Shown here one piece after another: positions 35,744-45,217 of a stretch of DNA of 64,000 bases. Below the pieces are notes generated by a model. That model had not been told where the DNA came from and did no database searches. It saw only the letters and a program-made list of their open reading frames with translations. Source of the DNA: Terriglobia bacterium (lineage in GTDB: Bacteria; Acidobacteriota; Terriglobia; Acidiferrales; UBA7541). Where the stretch lies: NCBI GenBank assembly GCA_020073705.1, contig JAIQES010000021.1:1-64000 (forward strand). The letters are read 5' to 3'. A program made the translations under genes and the position numbers. Position 1 is the first letter of the stretch; the number at the start of each line of letters is the position of its first letter.

Positions 35744-37554
35744 ACATGCTCCTGGCGATCGTTGCGAATATCGTCCTTGTAGTTTCTGCACTGGGTTTCG
35801 GGAGTCTGGTTCACCGGCTGTTTTTAAGGAGTTTCTCGCAACTAGATCGTCTCGCCCTGACTTTGCTGGCAGGCCTCGGATTGCTCGGAACAATTTTGTT
35901 CTGCGTGGGTCAGGTCTGGTTTTCACGTTCCGCCATACTTTTGGTTTTGCTTTCGGGCGTGCTGCTCGCCTTCGGCTCCCTGGCAAGTGCAGGCCAGGAG
36001 TGCTGGTCGGCTCTTGGAAGGGTCCATCTTCCTGTTTTCCCCGCCGCAATCATTTTCAGCGTTCTTCTGGTGACCGCAGTCGGTGGTCTTGCCCTGCCCA
36101 CTGGCGACCTGAGCACCAACGACACGATTGCATACCATTACCTTGGACCGAAGGTCTGGCTGCGTGAAGGTGTGATTCGACCTGTCCCCGACGAGGTTCT
36201 GACCTATTTCCCTGTGGTTGTCGAAACCCAATACGCGGCACTCATGTCTGTTGGGGGGAAACGCGCTCCCGGATTTTTCGCGGTGGTCAGCCTTGCTTCG
36301 GTTCTCCTTATCGCCGCGAGTTTGGCGATTCGCCTGGGTCTCGACCCCTCCGGGGCATGGTGGGCCGCCGCGCTAATCGCTGCTATGCCCGCTGTCTACC
36401 GGGGAGCTTATGGAGGGATGCTAGATGCCCTATTCGCCGGTTTCGTTCTTGCCGCGGCCCGCATGGCTTTCGACGCAGAACAGCCGGGGCATTACGCATT
36501 GTTCGGAATTTTCTGCGGCATCTCCATGGGGACGAAATACACGGGAATCATTGCCTGGGCGCTGTTGATTTTCTGCTCGTTTCTGTTCTCGGTTTGGGTC
36601 TGCCGCCGCCAGCTAACGACGATTTTGAAGTCTTTGGGAATCTCCTGTGCCGTAGCGATTGCGATCGCCTCTCCCTTCTACCTGCGAAATTGGATTTTTT
36701 ACGATTGTCCGATCTATCCCCCTTCGCCCTTTTTACTACATTTTTTTACTTCCAAGAACATGTTGCCTGCCGTCATGCAAGGGCTGTTGGAAAATATGGG
36801 AAGAAGTGGGCAAGGGATGGGCGGGGGCTTCGTGGACTTTCTGCTTCTTCCATTCAACCTAACCTACCACACCGCGAACTATATTGGAGGAGCGGGCGGA
36901 ATTGGACTTGTCCCCTGGGCGTTGGGCCCGTTCGGACTGATCGCGCGCCGGCGCGACGCTTTCACAAAGGGTATGTTGCTATTCGCTGTGTTGCAGGTTG
37001 CCGCATGGTTTGTCACGGCCCAAGTTTCACGCTACGTGATCCACATCTATGTGATCGGCGCCATCTTCGGAGTTCTCGGTTGGCAATATACCGCCCGCTC
37101 GGTATCACGGAATGCGCGGGTTCTGTCCGCGGTGGTCATCGCGATCTCCATACTCTATGGAATGTTCATGATCTCTTCCGATAGGGTGGAAGACGTGCAT
37201 GCCGCCCTGTCGAGTTCCTTTGAAGCGAAGCGAAGCTTCCAGGAGACGCCCCACCTCGCGAGCTTCGACTACATCAACAGTGAACCCTCCGTCAGAAAAG
37301 TCCTCATCCTCAATAAAGGAATTGCGGCATATTTCATCGATAAGCCTTACATCAAGCCGTTCGGGAGATGGGGAGAGCAGACGTTGCCGGGCGCCACCGA
37401 TGTGCCGAAAGTGATGGCCCAGCTGGCCAGTTTGCACGTGACCCACATTCTGGATGTGAAATCGGAAGATGGTTCTTTCCAGTTGCCCGAGCATCCTTCC
37501 GGTCTCACACTTGTCTTCGAACAAGGGGATCAACGAGTCTACCGCGTTGACTAG
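35740..37554 (+). CDS. Large polytopic membrane protein, GT-C-like
   Basis: A 604-residue protein with about 12-13 hydrophobic segments in its first 480 residues and a C-terminal soluble part of about 120 residues. The first long outer loop reads 'GDLSTNDTIAYHYLGPKVWL', with Asp and Tyr residues placed as in dolichyl- or undecaprenyl-phosphate-dependent GT-C enzymes. This layout fits a flippase-side glycosyltransferase that decorates the polysaccharide. It is one of four such proteins in the window. It ends 1 base before the converging glycosyltransferase gene on the minus strand. Confidence 0.7.
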   Translation: MNMLLAIVANIVLVVSALGFGSLVHRLFLRSFSQLDRLALTLLAGLGLLGTILFCVGQVWFSRSAILLVLLSGVLLAFGSLASAGQECWSALGRVHLPVFPAAIIFSVLLVTAVGGLALPTGDLSTNDTIAYHYLGPKVWLREGVIRPVPDEVLTYFPVVVETQYAALMSVGGKRAPGFFAVVSLASVLLIAASLAIRLGLDPSGAWWAAALIAAMPAVYRGAYGGMLDALFAGFVLAAARMAFDAEQPGHYALFGIFCGISMGTKYTGIIAWALLIFCSFLFSVWVCRRQLTTILKSLGISCAVAIAIASPFYLRNWIFYDCPIYPPSPFLLHFFTSKNMLPAVMQGLLENMGRSGQGMGGGFVDFLLLPFNLTYHTANYIGGAGGIGLVPWALGPFGLIARRRDAFTKGMLLFAVLQVAAWFVTAQVSRYVIHIYVIGAIFGVLGWQYTARSVSRNARVLSAVVIAISILYGMFMISSDRVEDVHAALSSSFEAKRSFQETPHLASFDYINSEPSVRKVLILNKGIAAYFIDKPYIKPFGRWGEQTLPGATDVPKVMAQLASLHVTHILDVKSEDGSFQLPEHPSGLTLVFEQGDQRVYRVD

Positions 37555-37555
37555 A

Positions 37556-38764
37556 TCAGCGTTCTGAAGTTTCCATGATCTCTGACCGAACGGCGGATTG
37601 TCCGCTCAGGAAATCCGCTTCTCGCCCGGTCCTGCGCAGCGCGCTTGCGCAGGCGGCCTCCACGCCGCGAACCGTTCGCGCCCAAGTAAATCGCCGCATC
37701 GTTTCTTGGGCCGCGTGCCCCAACTTGGCTCGCAAGTCGGCCTCCTGACTCAATCTCCAAATGGCGTTCTCCAGGGCCGCGGAGTCCGCCGGGGGCACCA
37801 ACAGACCATTGAATTCATGCTCGACCAGATCGATCATCCCGCAAGTCTCGGTGGTGACGACGGCCATGCCGGAAGCCATCGCTTCCTGAAGCGCGAGAGG
37901 GGTTCCCTCCATGATGGAAGGGAAAACAAAAATGTCGTTCTGCGCAAACAGCGCGGGCATTTGGTCCGCAGGAACCATGGAGATCACGTGTACGAACGGA
38001 CGCAGATCAGGATCGAAGAAATTCCTGACTTGCGCCGCATCGGACCCGCAACCGGCAATCGTCAATCGCAGCCCAGGCAGCCGTCTCGAAAGGCTTCGCA
38101 GCGCGTCGCGAATGTAGAAGATGCCGCGCTGATCCAGCCATGTGCCCGCATAAAGCAGGCGCGCGGACGGAGCGTGGGAATACTCCCTCGGGATGAAAAA
38201 CCGCTCCTCGACGCCATTGGGCACATAGGAGACCTGGCCGGGATCGAGGTTGTACTTCAACTGCAATACGGTCCACGTGTCACGACCGTAGCAAATCGCG
38301 TGGTCCGCCGTTTTGATGGACAGGTAAAACCGCGGGAGATGATAGAGCCGGTGCCAGAGACGATTCTTGAAATCGAAATGGAAAGCCTTGCCCTTCTTCG
38401 CTTCCCGGCCCATGCCGTAGATGCGCCGTTCTTCGAGGCCGTGAAGCGTCATCACGTAAGCGGGGCCATTTTTTCGCGTCCCTGGCAGGATCCGATGCAG
38501 CGGGCCATACACGCAGCCACCGGGCGCGTGAATATTGACGACGGAGAAGCGGCCTGGATCGCGGCGGATAAATCGCGCCAGCTTGATCGCAAACCCCATG
38601 TCATCGAACCGCCCCGGTAAATGGGAAGTTGCCGGGAGGTCGCCCGCGAACAGATATTCCACGCTGTGACCAAGTTGTTCGAGACCGCGGCCAACCCCGT
38701 ACGCGATCCCGGCCGCGCCGCCCTCGCGGCGCTTTGGCACGTTCGCGGCGATCAGGATTCTCAT
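37556..38764 (-). CDS. Glycosyltransferase family 4
   Basis: Start is the ATG at 38764, giving 402 residues and the N-terminus 'MRILIAANVPKRREGGAAG'. 'PARLLYAGTWLDQRG'-like text ('SARLLYAGTWLDQRGIFYI') begins the donor domain, and 'VFPSIMEGTPLALQEAMASGMAVV' is the phosphate-binding motif with its two Glu residues. It is the last gene of the operon transcribed from wza and runs tail to tail into the plus-strand membrane protein gene with one base between the stops. I see no terminator there. Confidence 0.9.
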   Translation of the reverse strand: MRILIAANVPKRREGGAAGIAYGVGRGLEQLGHSVEYLFAGDLPATSHLPGRFDDMGFAIKLARFIRRDPGRFSVVNIHAPGGCVYGPLHRILPGTRKNGPAYVMTLHGLEERRIYGMGREAKKGKAFHFDFKNRLWHRLYHLPRFYLSIKTADHAICYGRDTWTVLQLKYNLDPGQVSYVPNGVEERFFIPREYSHAPSARLLYAGTWLDQRGIFYIRDALRSLSRRLPGLRLTIAGCGSDAAQVRNFFDPDLRPFVHVISMVPADQMPALFAQNDIFVFPSIMEGTPLALQEAMASGMAVVTTETCGMIDLVEHEFNGLLVPPADSAALENAIWRLSQEADLRAKLGHAAQETMRRFTWARTVRGVEAACASALRRTGREADFLSGQSAVRSEIMETSER

Positions 38765-38930
38765 CTGGCTTGCCCGCGCTTTCGTCCGACCAACAGATAA
38801 TGCAGCGCAAACGGAAGCAAACAACGCCTAGTCGCGCGGCTCGTCTCAAGAAATTGCAACCTTACGGGGCCGCGGCCCCGCACCGGAATCTGCACTCGCT
38901 CATGCCAGCGATCGTATTCTTGAACGAGAT

Positions 38931-40022
38931 TCATACGCCCGCCTTCCATTGCCGGACGGTGTGCTCGGGTTGCGGGATGGGCAGCAGATTCTTCCGGGCG
39001 CGCAGATAAAATTTGTTTGTGGCGACGCACCGCCGGGCGCGATAGAACAGGCGTGGTGGGAGGACGAGTCCGGGCAGCAAGGTCGCGCACTTGAAAAATA
39101 GCTGCATCCAGGAAGCGCGCTCGTGCAAGATTCGGTACATTGCGAATTCGGTCCGCACCGTCTCCCACGGGGAGCCGCCATCCACCATGAGCCGCAACTG
39201 ATTGGCTTCAGCGGCAACGGATTCGGTAACAATTTCGATGGCTGGGGCCGGCAGTCCCCGTTCGCGGAGCCGATGACCCAACTCTTGCGCCAGGCACGCG
39301 AGGACGCCCTGCTTTCGCCGCATGGCATCTTCCTGAAATCCGGACGTTTGAAAAAGATTCGCATCGTGAATGCGATAAAACGTCAGCGCCTCAGGCAGGA
39401 TCAAAGTGGTGGCCGAGGCCGCCGCCAGAGTGAACAGGTATTCGTCCGCTTCGAACCGGAGCCGCTCGGGTACGGGAAGCAGGCGGGGGATTACGCTGGC
39501 GCGAATGGTCATACGGCTCGTGCCAAGAAAATTCTTGCGCAGGCGGAAGGTCCGCGCATTTTCGACTGAATCCACGCGGAACCGCGACGCCTCTCGCAGC
39601 ACTTCGGTATGCTGGCGTCCGTCGGGGAAAGCCTCGGTTACGCCGTGGCCCACGATGCCGATTTCCCGATCGCGCTCCATCGCCTCGACCACGCGGCGCA
39701 GTTTCCCTTTCGCCCACCAATCGTCCCCGTCGAGAAACGCGATGATCTCGCCTTGGCACTCCGGGATGCCCGCGTTGAATGCAGAGGCCTGGCCACCGTT
39801 GGGCTTTCGCAGCAATCGCACGCGCGGTTCGAAGCGCCGGACGATTTCCGGTGTGCGATCGGTCGAGCCGTCATCGACGACAACAATCTCCACGTCCGCC
39901 ATGGACATGTCCTGTGCGAGCACGCTGGTGATGGCCTGCTCGATGAACCGTTCGTGGTTGTACGTGTCGATTAAGACGCTGACATACGGCTTTGACATGG
40001 CCTTGCTGCTTTCCTCGCTCAT
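38931..40022 (-). CDS. Glycosyltransferase family 2
   Basis: A GT-A protein of 363 residues. The N-terminal 'VSVLIDTYNHERFIEQAI' and 'EIVVVDDGSTDRT' bind the UDP part, and 'IIAFLDGDDWWAKGKL' carries the D-x-D metal site. The C-terminal half is a longer variable region for the acceptor. ATG at 40022 or at 39998 may be the start. Upstream, 54 bases separate it from the methyltransferase; downstream, 166 bases without a gene precede the GT4 gene. Confidence 0.9.
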   Translation of the reverse strand: MSEESSKAMSKPYVSVLIDTYNHERFIEQAITSVLAQDMSMADVEIVVVDDGSTDRTPEIVRRFEPRVRLLRKPNGGQASAFNAGIPECQGEIIAFLDGDDWWAKGKLRRVVEAMERDREIGIVGHGVTEAFPDGRQHTEVLREASRFRVDSVENARTFRLRKNFLGTSRMTIRASVIPRLLPVPERLRFEADEYLFTLAAASATTLILPEALTFYRIHDANLFQTSGFQEDAMRRKQGVLACLAQELGHRLRERGLPAPAIEIVTESVAAEANQLRLMVDGGSPWETVRTEFAMYRILHERASWMQLFFKCATLLPGLVLPPRLFYRARRCVATNKFYLRARKNLLPIPQPEHTVRQWKAGV

Positions 40023-40076
40023 CTAATCAAAACGCGGGCGGTTGCCGCATCTTTCCAGCAAACTGACGATAGAAAA

Positions 40077-40823
40077 CTACGAGCCCGGTCCGGTCTTTTG
40101 AAAAAGATGGTACGGATTCGTGGCAACCAGGTGATACCGGCCCGAGGTCATGATTTCGGGCATCAACTTATGAAGGCTGAATTCGCCCAGAGTGGAATCA
40201 TCGAAAAAGATAAATCCGCCGGTTTCGAGATACGCATCGGAATTCAGAAAGTCCCTCTTCGCGTATTCATATGTGTGGTTACCATCGATGTAGCAAAAGC
40301 TGAATTGGCCGCCGAGACGGAAATTCCTGCCCAAAATATCCGCACAGTCTTTTTGGTCCTTCCATGCGGCGAAAAATACATCCGCCGTCATCTCAAAAGT
40401 AAATGGCAAATCGTCGCCGCTGAACATTTGAATGTTGCGAATGTATGAATCTCTTACGAAAGCTCTATAATCGGAAAAGAGAACCGGCGAATTCGGAATC
40501 TTGGAGCGCCCATCTACGTTTTCAAATTCCCACTTGTCGCACGTAATGAGCGGATTTTTCGCTCCGTGCTTGCGCTTGAGGTGTGTGATCACATTCGTGG
40601 AGAGCCCGCAAAAGGACCCGATTTCAAGGATCGGCGCTGCACTGGGAAGATGGCCGATAGCGTAATCGATGGAGTGGAGATTCCCCCTCTCCAACATCCC
40701 GGCGTTCGCGTAACCCAGCCAGGAAATGTATTCATCGTTGATGAGACGGATCGTTTCCGGCGGGTCAATGATTCGCGCCGCCTTTCTCAGCGCCCGTCCC
40801 ACCAATTTCTGAACAGAACTCAT
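40077..40823 (-). CDS. Class I SAM methyltransferase (Methyltransf_24-like)
   Basis: The ATG at 40823 has GAGGA 5 bases upstream, giving 248 residues; a longer frame to 40895 would overlap the preceding gene. Motif I is 'PILEIGSFCGLSTNVI', and 'SFCYIDGNHTYEYAKRD' with 'GGFIFFDDST' form the acidic metal-binding patches typical of the CmcI/Methyltransf_24 group. These enzymes O-methylate small substrates or sugars, often with a metal. It sits between two glycosyltransferases, so a sugar substrate is likely. Confidence 0.82.
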   Translation of the reverse strand: MSSVQKLVGRALRKAARIIDPPETIRLINDEYISWLGYANAGMLERGNLHSIDYAIGHLPSAAPILEIGSFCGLSTNVITHLKRKHGAKNPLITCDKWEFENVDGRSKIPNSPVLFSDYRAFVRDSYIRNIQMFSGDDLPFTFEMTADVFFAAWKDQKDCADILGRNFRLGGQFSFCYIDGNHTYEYAKRDFLNSDAYLETGGFIFFDDSTLGEFSLHKLMPEIMTSGRYHLVATNPYHLFQKTGPGS

Positions 40824-40848
40824 GGTGTCCTCATCGACAATTAAGGTC

Positions 40849-41763
40849 TCAATTCTCTCTTGGAGCTGCGGGGGTGCCATGCTGCCGCAATCCAAGTCGA
40901 TGCCGCACAGGCCGGGTCAATTTAAGAAGACCAAACCAAACCGCATTGCGAGCCGCTGTGGCCTTACGTTTGGTTTGCACCACCCAATGATGATAGTTCG
41001 GACGCAGGCCTTGCGGGGTAAGCCGATGCGTTGCGTTTTCCATAGTTGCAAAACAACGCCCGCCTTCCAGTAGCGCGTAATTCTGCTGTGCTTCCTCGCC
41101 CTGCCAGACGCCGGCCGCGCCGTCGGGATGATAGGAATAATCGTGGTTCTGGTGCACGGCCTGGACGACGGCGGTAGCATCCACAACGCGCGCACCGGAA
41201 TCCCGCGCATGCCATACCAGCCAGTTGTCCCAGCCGGGGCGGCCAATCACAAACGGAGGCGTATTCTTATAGTAGAGGCCGCGCGAAAAGGTGAAGTAGT
41301 CAATCCATTGCGGCGGGCGCTGGTGATTCGCTTCGAGCGCAAGGCGCCGCACCGTCGCTTCCCAGTCCGCAGCGTAAAAGTCGACCGGCGCGGTGATGTC
41401 GGTGTCCCAACGCTGCCCGGCCATCAAGAATCTGCCGCCCAGAGCAGTCACGCGTTCAACCGCGACGCGAAAATCCGAAAGGAGAATAATGTCGCAGTTG
41501 ATGTAGCAGAGGCAGGCGTGGTGCGCGAGGTCCTGCGCCCCGTCGAAAATAGGAGAAAGGTATTTGGTGCCGTGCGCGTTGCGCTGCACTCCGGGCACGT
41601 GGCGAATTCCAAGTTCCCGCGCGGCTTGGGCGGCGCCTTCTTCGTCACCGAACAGAATCACTTCGGCCGCGGGGTGAATGCGCTTCCAGCTCTCGATGGA
41701 GTTGCGCTGAATGATACCGATATGTCCGCGAAACGGCTTGGGTGTGGCAAAGAAAGTAATCAT
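40849..41763 (-). CDS. Putative glycosyltransferase, GT-A fold
   Basis: A 304-residue protein starting 'MITFFATPKPFRGHIGIIQRN'. 'EVILFGDEEGAAQAARELGI' and 'LCYINCDIILLSDF' resemble the nucleotide-binding start and the D-x-D site of GT-A transferases, here written N-C-D. Similar proteins occur beside sugar epimerases in capsule loci. The class is weakly characterised, and it may act on an amino-acid or glycerol substituent. It is separated by only 12 bases from the epimerase gene. Confidence 0.65.
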   Translation of the reverse strand: MITFFATPKPFRGHIGIIQRNSIESWKRIHPAAEVILFGDEEGAAQAARELGIRHVPGVQRNAHGTKYLSPIFDGAQDLAHHACLCYINCDIILLSDFRVAVERVTALGGRFLMAGQRWDTDITAPVDFYAADWEATVRRLALEANHQRPPQWIDYFTFSRGLYYKNTPPFVIGRPGWDNWLVWHARDSGARVVDATAVVQAVHQNHDYSYHPDGAAGVWQGEEAQQNYALLEGGRCFATMENATHRLTPQGLRPNYHHWVVQTKRKATAARNAVWFGLLKLTRPVRHRLGLRQHGTPAAPREN

Positions 41764-41775
41764 CGTCGCCTCGGG

Positions 41776-42846
41776 CTACGTTCCGACTTTGTGGCTGTGT
41801 TCGCGCTCTGCGACGGCCATTTCTTCGAGTATGGAATCGAGGCTGCGCGTTACGCTCCAGCCGGGATAATGGCTCTTCAGTTTCGCCAGATTGGAGATGT
41901 AACAGATGTGATCGCCCCTTCGCGCCTGTTCCGAGTAGGTCCAAGAGATTTTCCTCCCGGTCAGCGTTTCTATTCGCGCGATGGCTTCCAGCATCGAGAT
42001 ACTGTTGGCGCGGCCTCCGCCAAGGTTGTAGACCTCGCCGGGCCTCGGATTGCGCGCAAACTCCTCGAACGCGCGCACCACATCAAAACTGTGGATGTTG
42101 TCGCGGACCTGCTTGCCTTTGTGGCCGTATACGGTATAGGTCCGGCCGGACAGAGCGACCTTCAACAAATAGGAGAGAAACCCGTGCAACTCAACGCCCG
42201 AGTGCGACGGCCCGGTCAGACATCCGCCGCGGAATATGCCGACGCCCATGCCGAAGTACCGGCCGTACTCCTGCGCATAGATGTCGGCGGCAACTTTGGA
42301 AGCGCCGAACAGAGAATGCATCGTGCGGTCAATGCGGCAATTTTCGTCAATGCCTTCAAAATCGGCTGGATCCGAGTAGTCGTAGCGCGTTTCCGTTTCG
42401 CGCAGGGGTTTTTCGTTGGGAGCATCACCGTACACCTTATTGGTGCTCATGAAGACGAACGCGGCTTCGGGGCAGTGCTGGCGCGTGGCCTCGAGAAGAT
42501 TCACTGTGCCGAGCGCGTTGACTTCGAAGTCGAGCAGAGCGATGTCAGCCGCCTTGTCATGCGACGGCTGCGCGGCACAGTGGATAATCAAGTCGAAGCG
42601 ATACTCGCGGAACAGTGCCATGATGGCGTCGCGGTCGCGAATGTCGAGCGCCGTGGAAGTGAACCGTTTCGTGGCGCGTTTGAGCCGCTCCAGATTCCAC
42701 AACGTGTCCCCCGGCGGGCCGAAGAAAACGCGGCGCATGTTGTTGTCCGCGCCGATGACGCGATGGCCTTGCCGGTCAAAATATTCGACTGCCTCGGAAC
42801 CAATCAGGCCGCTGCTTCCGGTTACGAGGATGTTCCAGGACTTCAC
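41776..42846 (-). CDS. NAD-dependent epimerase, CDP-paratose/tyvelose 2-epimerase-like
   Basis: The start is GTG at 42846, preceded by GGGAGG. The 356-residue extended SDR opens '[18 protein letters not shown]' and has '[16 protein letters not shown]', where the Asn-rich segment after the second strand is typical of the RfbE (CDP-paratose 2-epimerase) branch. Catalytic residues are in '[10 protein letters not shown]' and a later SLFGASK. This branch inverts C2 of a CDP-dideoxysugar, but related members use other sugars. It is followed by a glycosyltransferase gene. Confidence 0.82.
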   Translation of the reverse strand: MKSWNILVTGSSGLIGSEAVEYFDRQGHRVIGADNNMRRVFFGPPGDTLWNLERLKRATKRFTSTALDIRDRDAIMALFREYRFDLIIHCAAQPSHDKAADIALLDFEVNALGTVNLLEATRQHCPEAAFVFMSTNKVYGDAPNEKPLRETETRYDYSDPADFEGIDENCRIDRTMHSLFGASKVAADIYAQEYGRYFGMGVGIFRGGCLTGPSHSGVELHGFLSYLLKVALSGRTYTVYGHKGKQVRDNIHSFDVVRAFEEFARNPRPGEVYNLGGGRANSISMLEAIARIETLTGRKISWTYSEQARRGDHICYISNLAKLKSHYPGWSVTRSLDSILEEMAVAEREHSHKVGT

Positions 42847-42898
42847 TGTCCCACACCTCCCAAGGAAGAACCTAAACAATACATCATAGCTGCATCTC

Positions 42899-43012
42899 TT
42901 ATGCGGTCACCTGCGAACGGATGTGTTCAACAGTTCCGCCAATCCCATCCAGCAATCCCACTTGGGGCGTCCAGTTGAGCACGTGGCGCGACGAGAATGC
43001 TTCTATAGCGCC
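42899..43012 (-). pseudogene. 3' remnant of a nucleotide-sugar epimerase gene
   Basis: Between two intact genes, the minus strand holds an open segment of 37 codons with no start, reading 'EAFSSRHVLNWTPQVGLLDG' and then a helix ending 'VEHIRS', stop TAA at 42899-42901. This is the standard C-terminal end of extended SDR epimerases, compare 'LTGWEPKVPFREGLKRTIDW' in the gene at 10661. It does not belong to the epimerase at 41776, which has its own end. The rest of the gene has been lost, probably replaced by the methyltransferase-like gene upstream. Confidence 0.7.
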
Positions 43013-43043
43013 TCAATAATCGCAAGACTCGATTCTTCAACGT

Positions 43044-43781
43044 TCACCCGTTGTGCTGTCGCCATTCGCGAAGTTGAGCGACTGCGCGCAGTTGATCAAT
43101 GGAAAAGCCATCGCCAGCCAGGACTACCCACCCGCGTTTTAAGCCGACTTCCTCAGACGACGGCAACGCCGGAAAGAAAGGAATGAACCCGAGGTGGGCG
43201 ATAGGGTTTAAGTACTCGAGGGACAGCTTTTTCCCCCCTCCGTAGTCATCAAATTGGTATCCAGAATCATCTGGCACCTGAAAATCGTCTATCATCACTA
43301 CTGGTCGGGTCCAATGACGGAAGATTAAGTCAACCTCTTCCCGGAGCGGCAGGTCATCGTGCCAATGCGCATCTAGATAGAAGAATACTCTATCCTTAGG
43401 CACGGTCGAATCTTGGATCAGCCGACGAAGGAACTGCCTGCTATCCCCGAGACAAAAATGCACGTTGGACCGGGCCCAGAGTCGCAACTGGGCGTAGCCC
43501 AAGTATCGCGGGTTCACTTCGCTGGAATAGACGGGACAGCCGGCATCTGCAAAGAAAAGGGTGCTTTCGCCTCGGTATGTGCCGGTTTCGACGACTGCGT
43601 TGAAAGAGCAAAGCCGTTTCAACTCCTCAAATGCGTTCAAGCGCGCCCGAGAACCGTTCAGTGGTCCGCCGAACCCCGTAGTCGGCTGGCGATGGAAAAT
43701 ACAATCTACGGCACCGAGCCAACAATCGACTCGTTTCTCACCGAAAGCCGCTGAGAGTAACTGTCGAATGAAGTGAATCAT
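43044..43781 (-). CDS. Putative SAM-dependent methyltransferase
   Basis: A 245-residue protein from the ATG at 43781. 'FNAVVETGTYRGESTLFF' looks like motif I of a class I methyltransferase (E-T-G-T-Y-x-G), 'VHFCLGDSRQFLRRL' like the adenine-contact motif, and 'FFYLDAHWHDDLPL' followed by 'VVMIDDFQVPDD' the acidic post-motif. Its A+T content is higher than that of the flanking genes, consistent with replacement of older sequence. It stands beside the epimerase remnant. The substrate is unknown. Confidence 0.68.
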   Translation of the reverse strand: MIHFIRQLLSAAFGEKRVDCWLGAVDCIFHRQPTTGFGGPLNGSRARLNAFEELKRLCSFNAVVETGTYRGESTLFFADAGCPVYSSEVNPRYLGYAQLRLWARSNVHFCLGDSRQFLRRLIQDSTVPKDRVFFYLDAHWHDDLPLREEVDLIFRHWTRPVVMIDDFQVPDDSGYQFDDYGGGKKLSLEYLNPIAHLGFIPFFPALPSSEEVGLKRGWVVLAGDGFSIDQLRAVAQLREWRQHNG

Positions 43782-43954
43782 CAGATTATCTAGAATTCGT
43801 ATGGCTGGGCGGCACACCCTTTCATATAATGTTGTTGCCTCACCCCACAACCGACATCCCGCGCGGTCTCCAGTCCCAGCTGTGTTCTCCATGTGGCGAA
43901 AGCTTCCCACATGAGCGTGATTCTTGCTTCGTCCAGTGCCCGGCAATCCGCATG

Positions 43955-45214
43955 TCAAAAACTCGATTTTGCGGCAATGGGGGCCTCCTCTGCATTGCGA
44001 ATGGTGAAATCACAAGGCACGTTCAAAACTCCGTTCCATTCGTCCCTCGGGTGCTGGAAAACTTTGGTCGCAATGTTCATTTCCGGCAGACAATCCCACA
44101 ATTCGAGAAGTTCCTTGTCTTCCCAGAGGCTTACCTGCCAAGCGTACGCGCCCGGGCGTAGTGGAAGTGTCGGGAACGTATACGTGAAGGAATGTATGCC
44201 GGGCTCTAGGCGAACGTCGTCCTTCGCCCAAGCCCACATTAGTTGGCGATCCATGTTGAACAAGGCGACACCGTGATGGCCCCGCTGGACCGGTTGATTG
44301 ACTTGCACGATAAATCGGATCTTAACCGGGCCGAACGACGTCAACATATGCGCCGATTCACTTCGTGGCTGCAGAATCTCCCAATTTAGGAAGTGCACTT
44401 TCTCGCCGCGATCTGCGTCATTGGACGCAGTTCCTGATGTCATGGCGGCCTCGTAGGCGCCGACAATTTCAGCAGTCGGACCGGCCTGCCGGATCGTGCC
44501 GCCGTCCATCCAGATCACCTTTTCGCACAGGCGGCGAATCTGATTCATCTGATGGCTAACGAAAACGATCGTGCGGCCCGCATGAGCAACTTCGCCCATC
44601 TTCCCAAGACACTTCTTTTGAAACGCCAGGTCGCCTACGGCAAGGACTTCGTCCACCAGCAAAATCTGCGGCTCGAAGTGCGCGGCGACCGCGAACGCCA
44701 GCCGCATCTGCATTCCCGTGCTGTAGTGCTTCAGCGGCGTGTCAATGAAGTCGGCGACCTCGGCAAACGCGACAATGTCGTCGAACTTGCGTTCGATCTC
44801 CTTCTTGCCCATGCCCAGAATCGCGCCGTTCAGATACGTATTCTCGCGGCCCGTCAGTTCCGGGTGAAAACCCGTGCCGACTTCCAGCAGGCTGCCAACG
44901 CGGCCTCGGATTTCCGCGCTGCCTTCGGTGGGCTGTGTGACGCGGGAAAGAATCTTCAGCAGGGTGGTTTTCCCGGCGCCGTTGCGTCCAATCAAGCCGA
45001 GCACTTCGCCCTCGTGCATATCAAAGGAAACGTTGCGAAGCGCCCAGATGTGGCGCGGCCCGGCGTCAGAGCCGTTGGCGCCATTCGAACCAAACCAGCG
45101 CACCGGCGCCGTCATCGCGTTCGTGAGGCGGTCGCGCATGGTGAGGTATCGCGCACGCCCGCCAATCCGATAGCGTTTGCCCAGCGACTCAACATGGATG
45201 GCAATATGACTCAT
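43955..45214 (-). CDS. wzt: Polysaccharide ABC exporter ATPase (Wzt type)
   Basis: A 419-residue ATPase. Walker A is 'GLIGRNGAGKTTLLKIL', the signature 'LKHYSTGMQMRLAFAVAAHF' (YSTGM in place of LSGGQ, normal for this group) and Walker B 'ILLVDEVLAVGD'. The C-terminal 150 residues, from about 'VHFLNWEILQPRSE', form a beta-sandwich like the Wzt C-terminal domain that recognises the modified end of the glycan. It pairs with the permease 3 bases upstream and drives export of the lipid-linked polymer. About 170 bases without a gene follow it. Confidence 0.94.
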   Translation of the reverse strand: MSHIAIHVESLGKRYRIGGRARYLTMRDRLTNAMTAPVRWFGSNGANGSDAGPRHIWALRNVSFDMHEGEVLGLIGRNGAGKTTLLKILSRVTQPTEGSAEIRGRVGSLLEVGTGFHPELTGRENTYLNGAILGMGKKEIERKFDDIVAFAEVADFIDTPLKHYSTGMQMRLAFAVAAHFEPQILLVDEVLAVGDLAFQKKCLGKMGEVAHAGRTIVFVSHQMNQIRRLCEKVIWMDGGTIRQAGPTAEIVGAYEAAMTSGTASNDADRGEKVHFLNWEILQPRSESAHMLTSFGPVKIRFIVQVNQPVQRGHHGVALFNMDRQLMWAWAKDDVRLEPGIHSFTYTFPTLPLRPGAYAWQVSLWEDKELLELWDCLPEMNIATKVFQHPRDEWNGVLNVPCDFTIRNAEEAPIAAKSSF

Positions 45215-45217
45215 GGG

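Noticed and set aside
41128..42978. A 616-codon open frame on the plus strand
   Set aside because: Antisense to the glycosyltransferase and epimerase genes at 40849-42846, with no recognisable motif.
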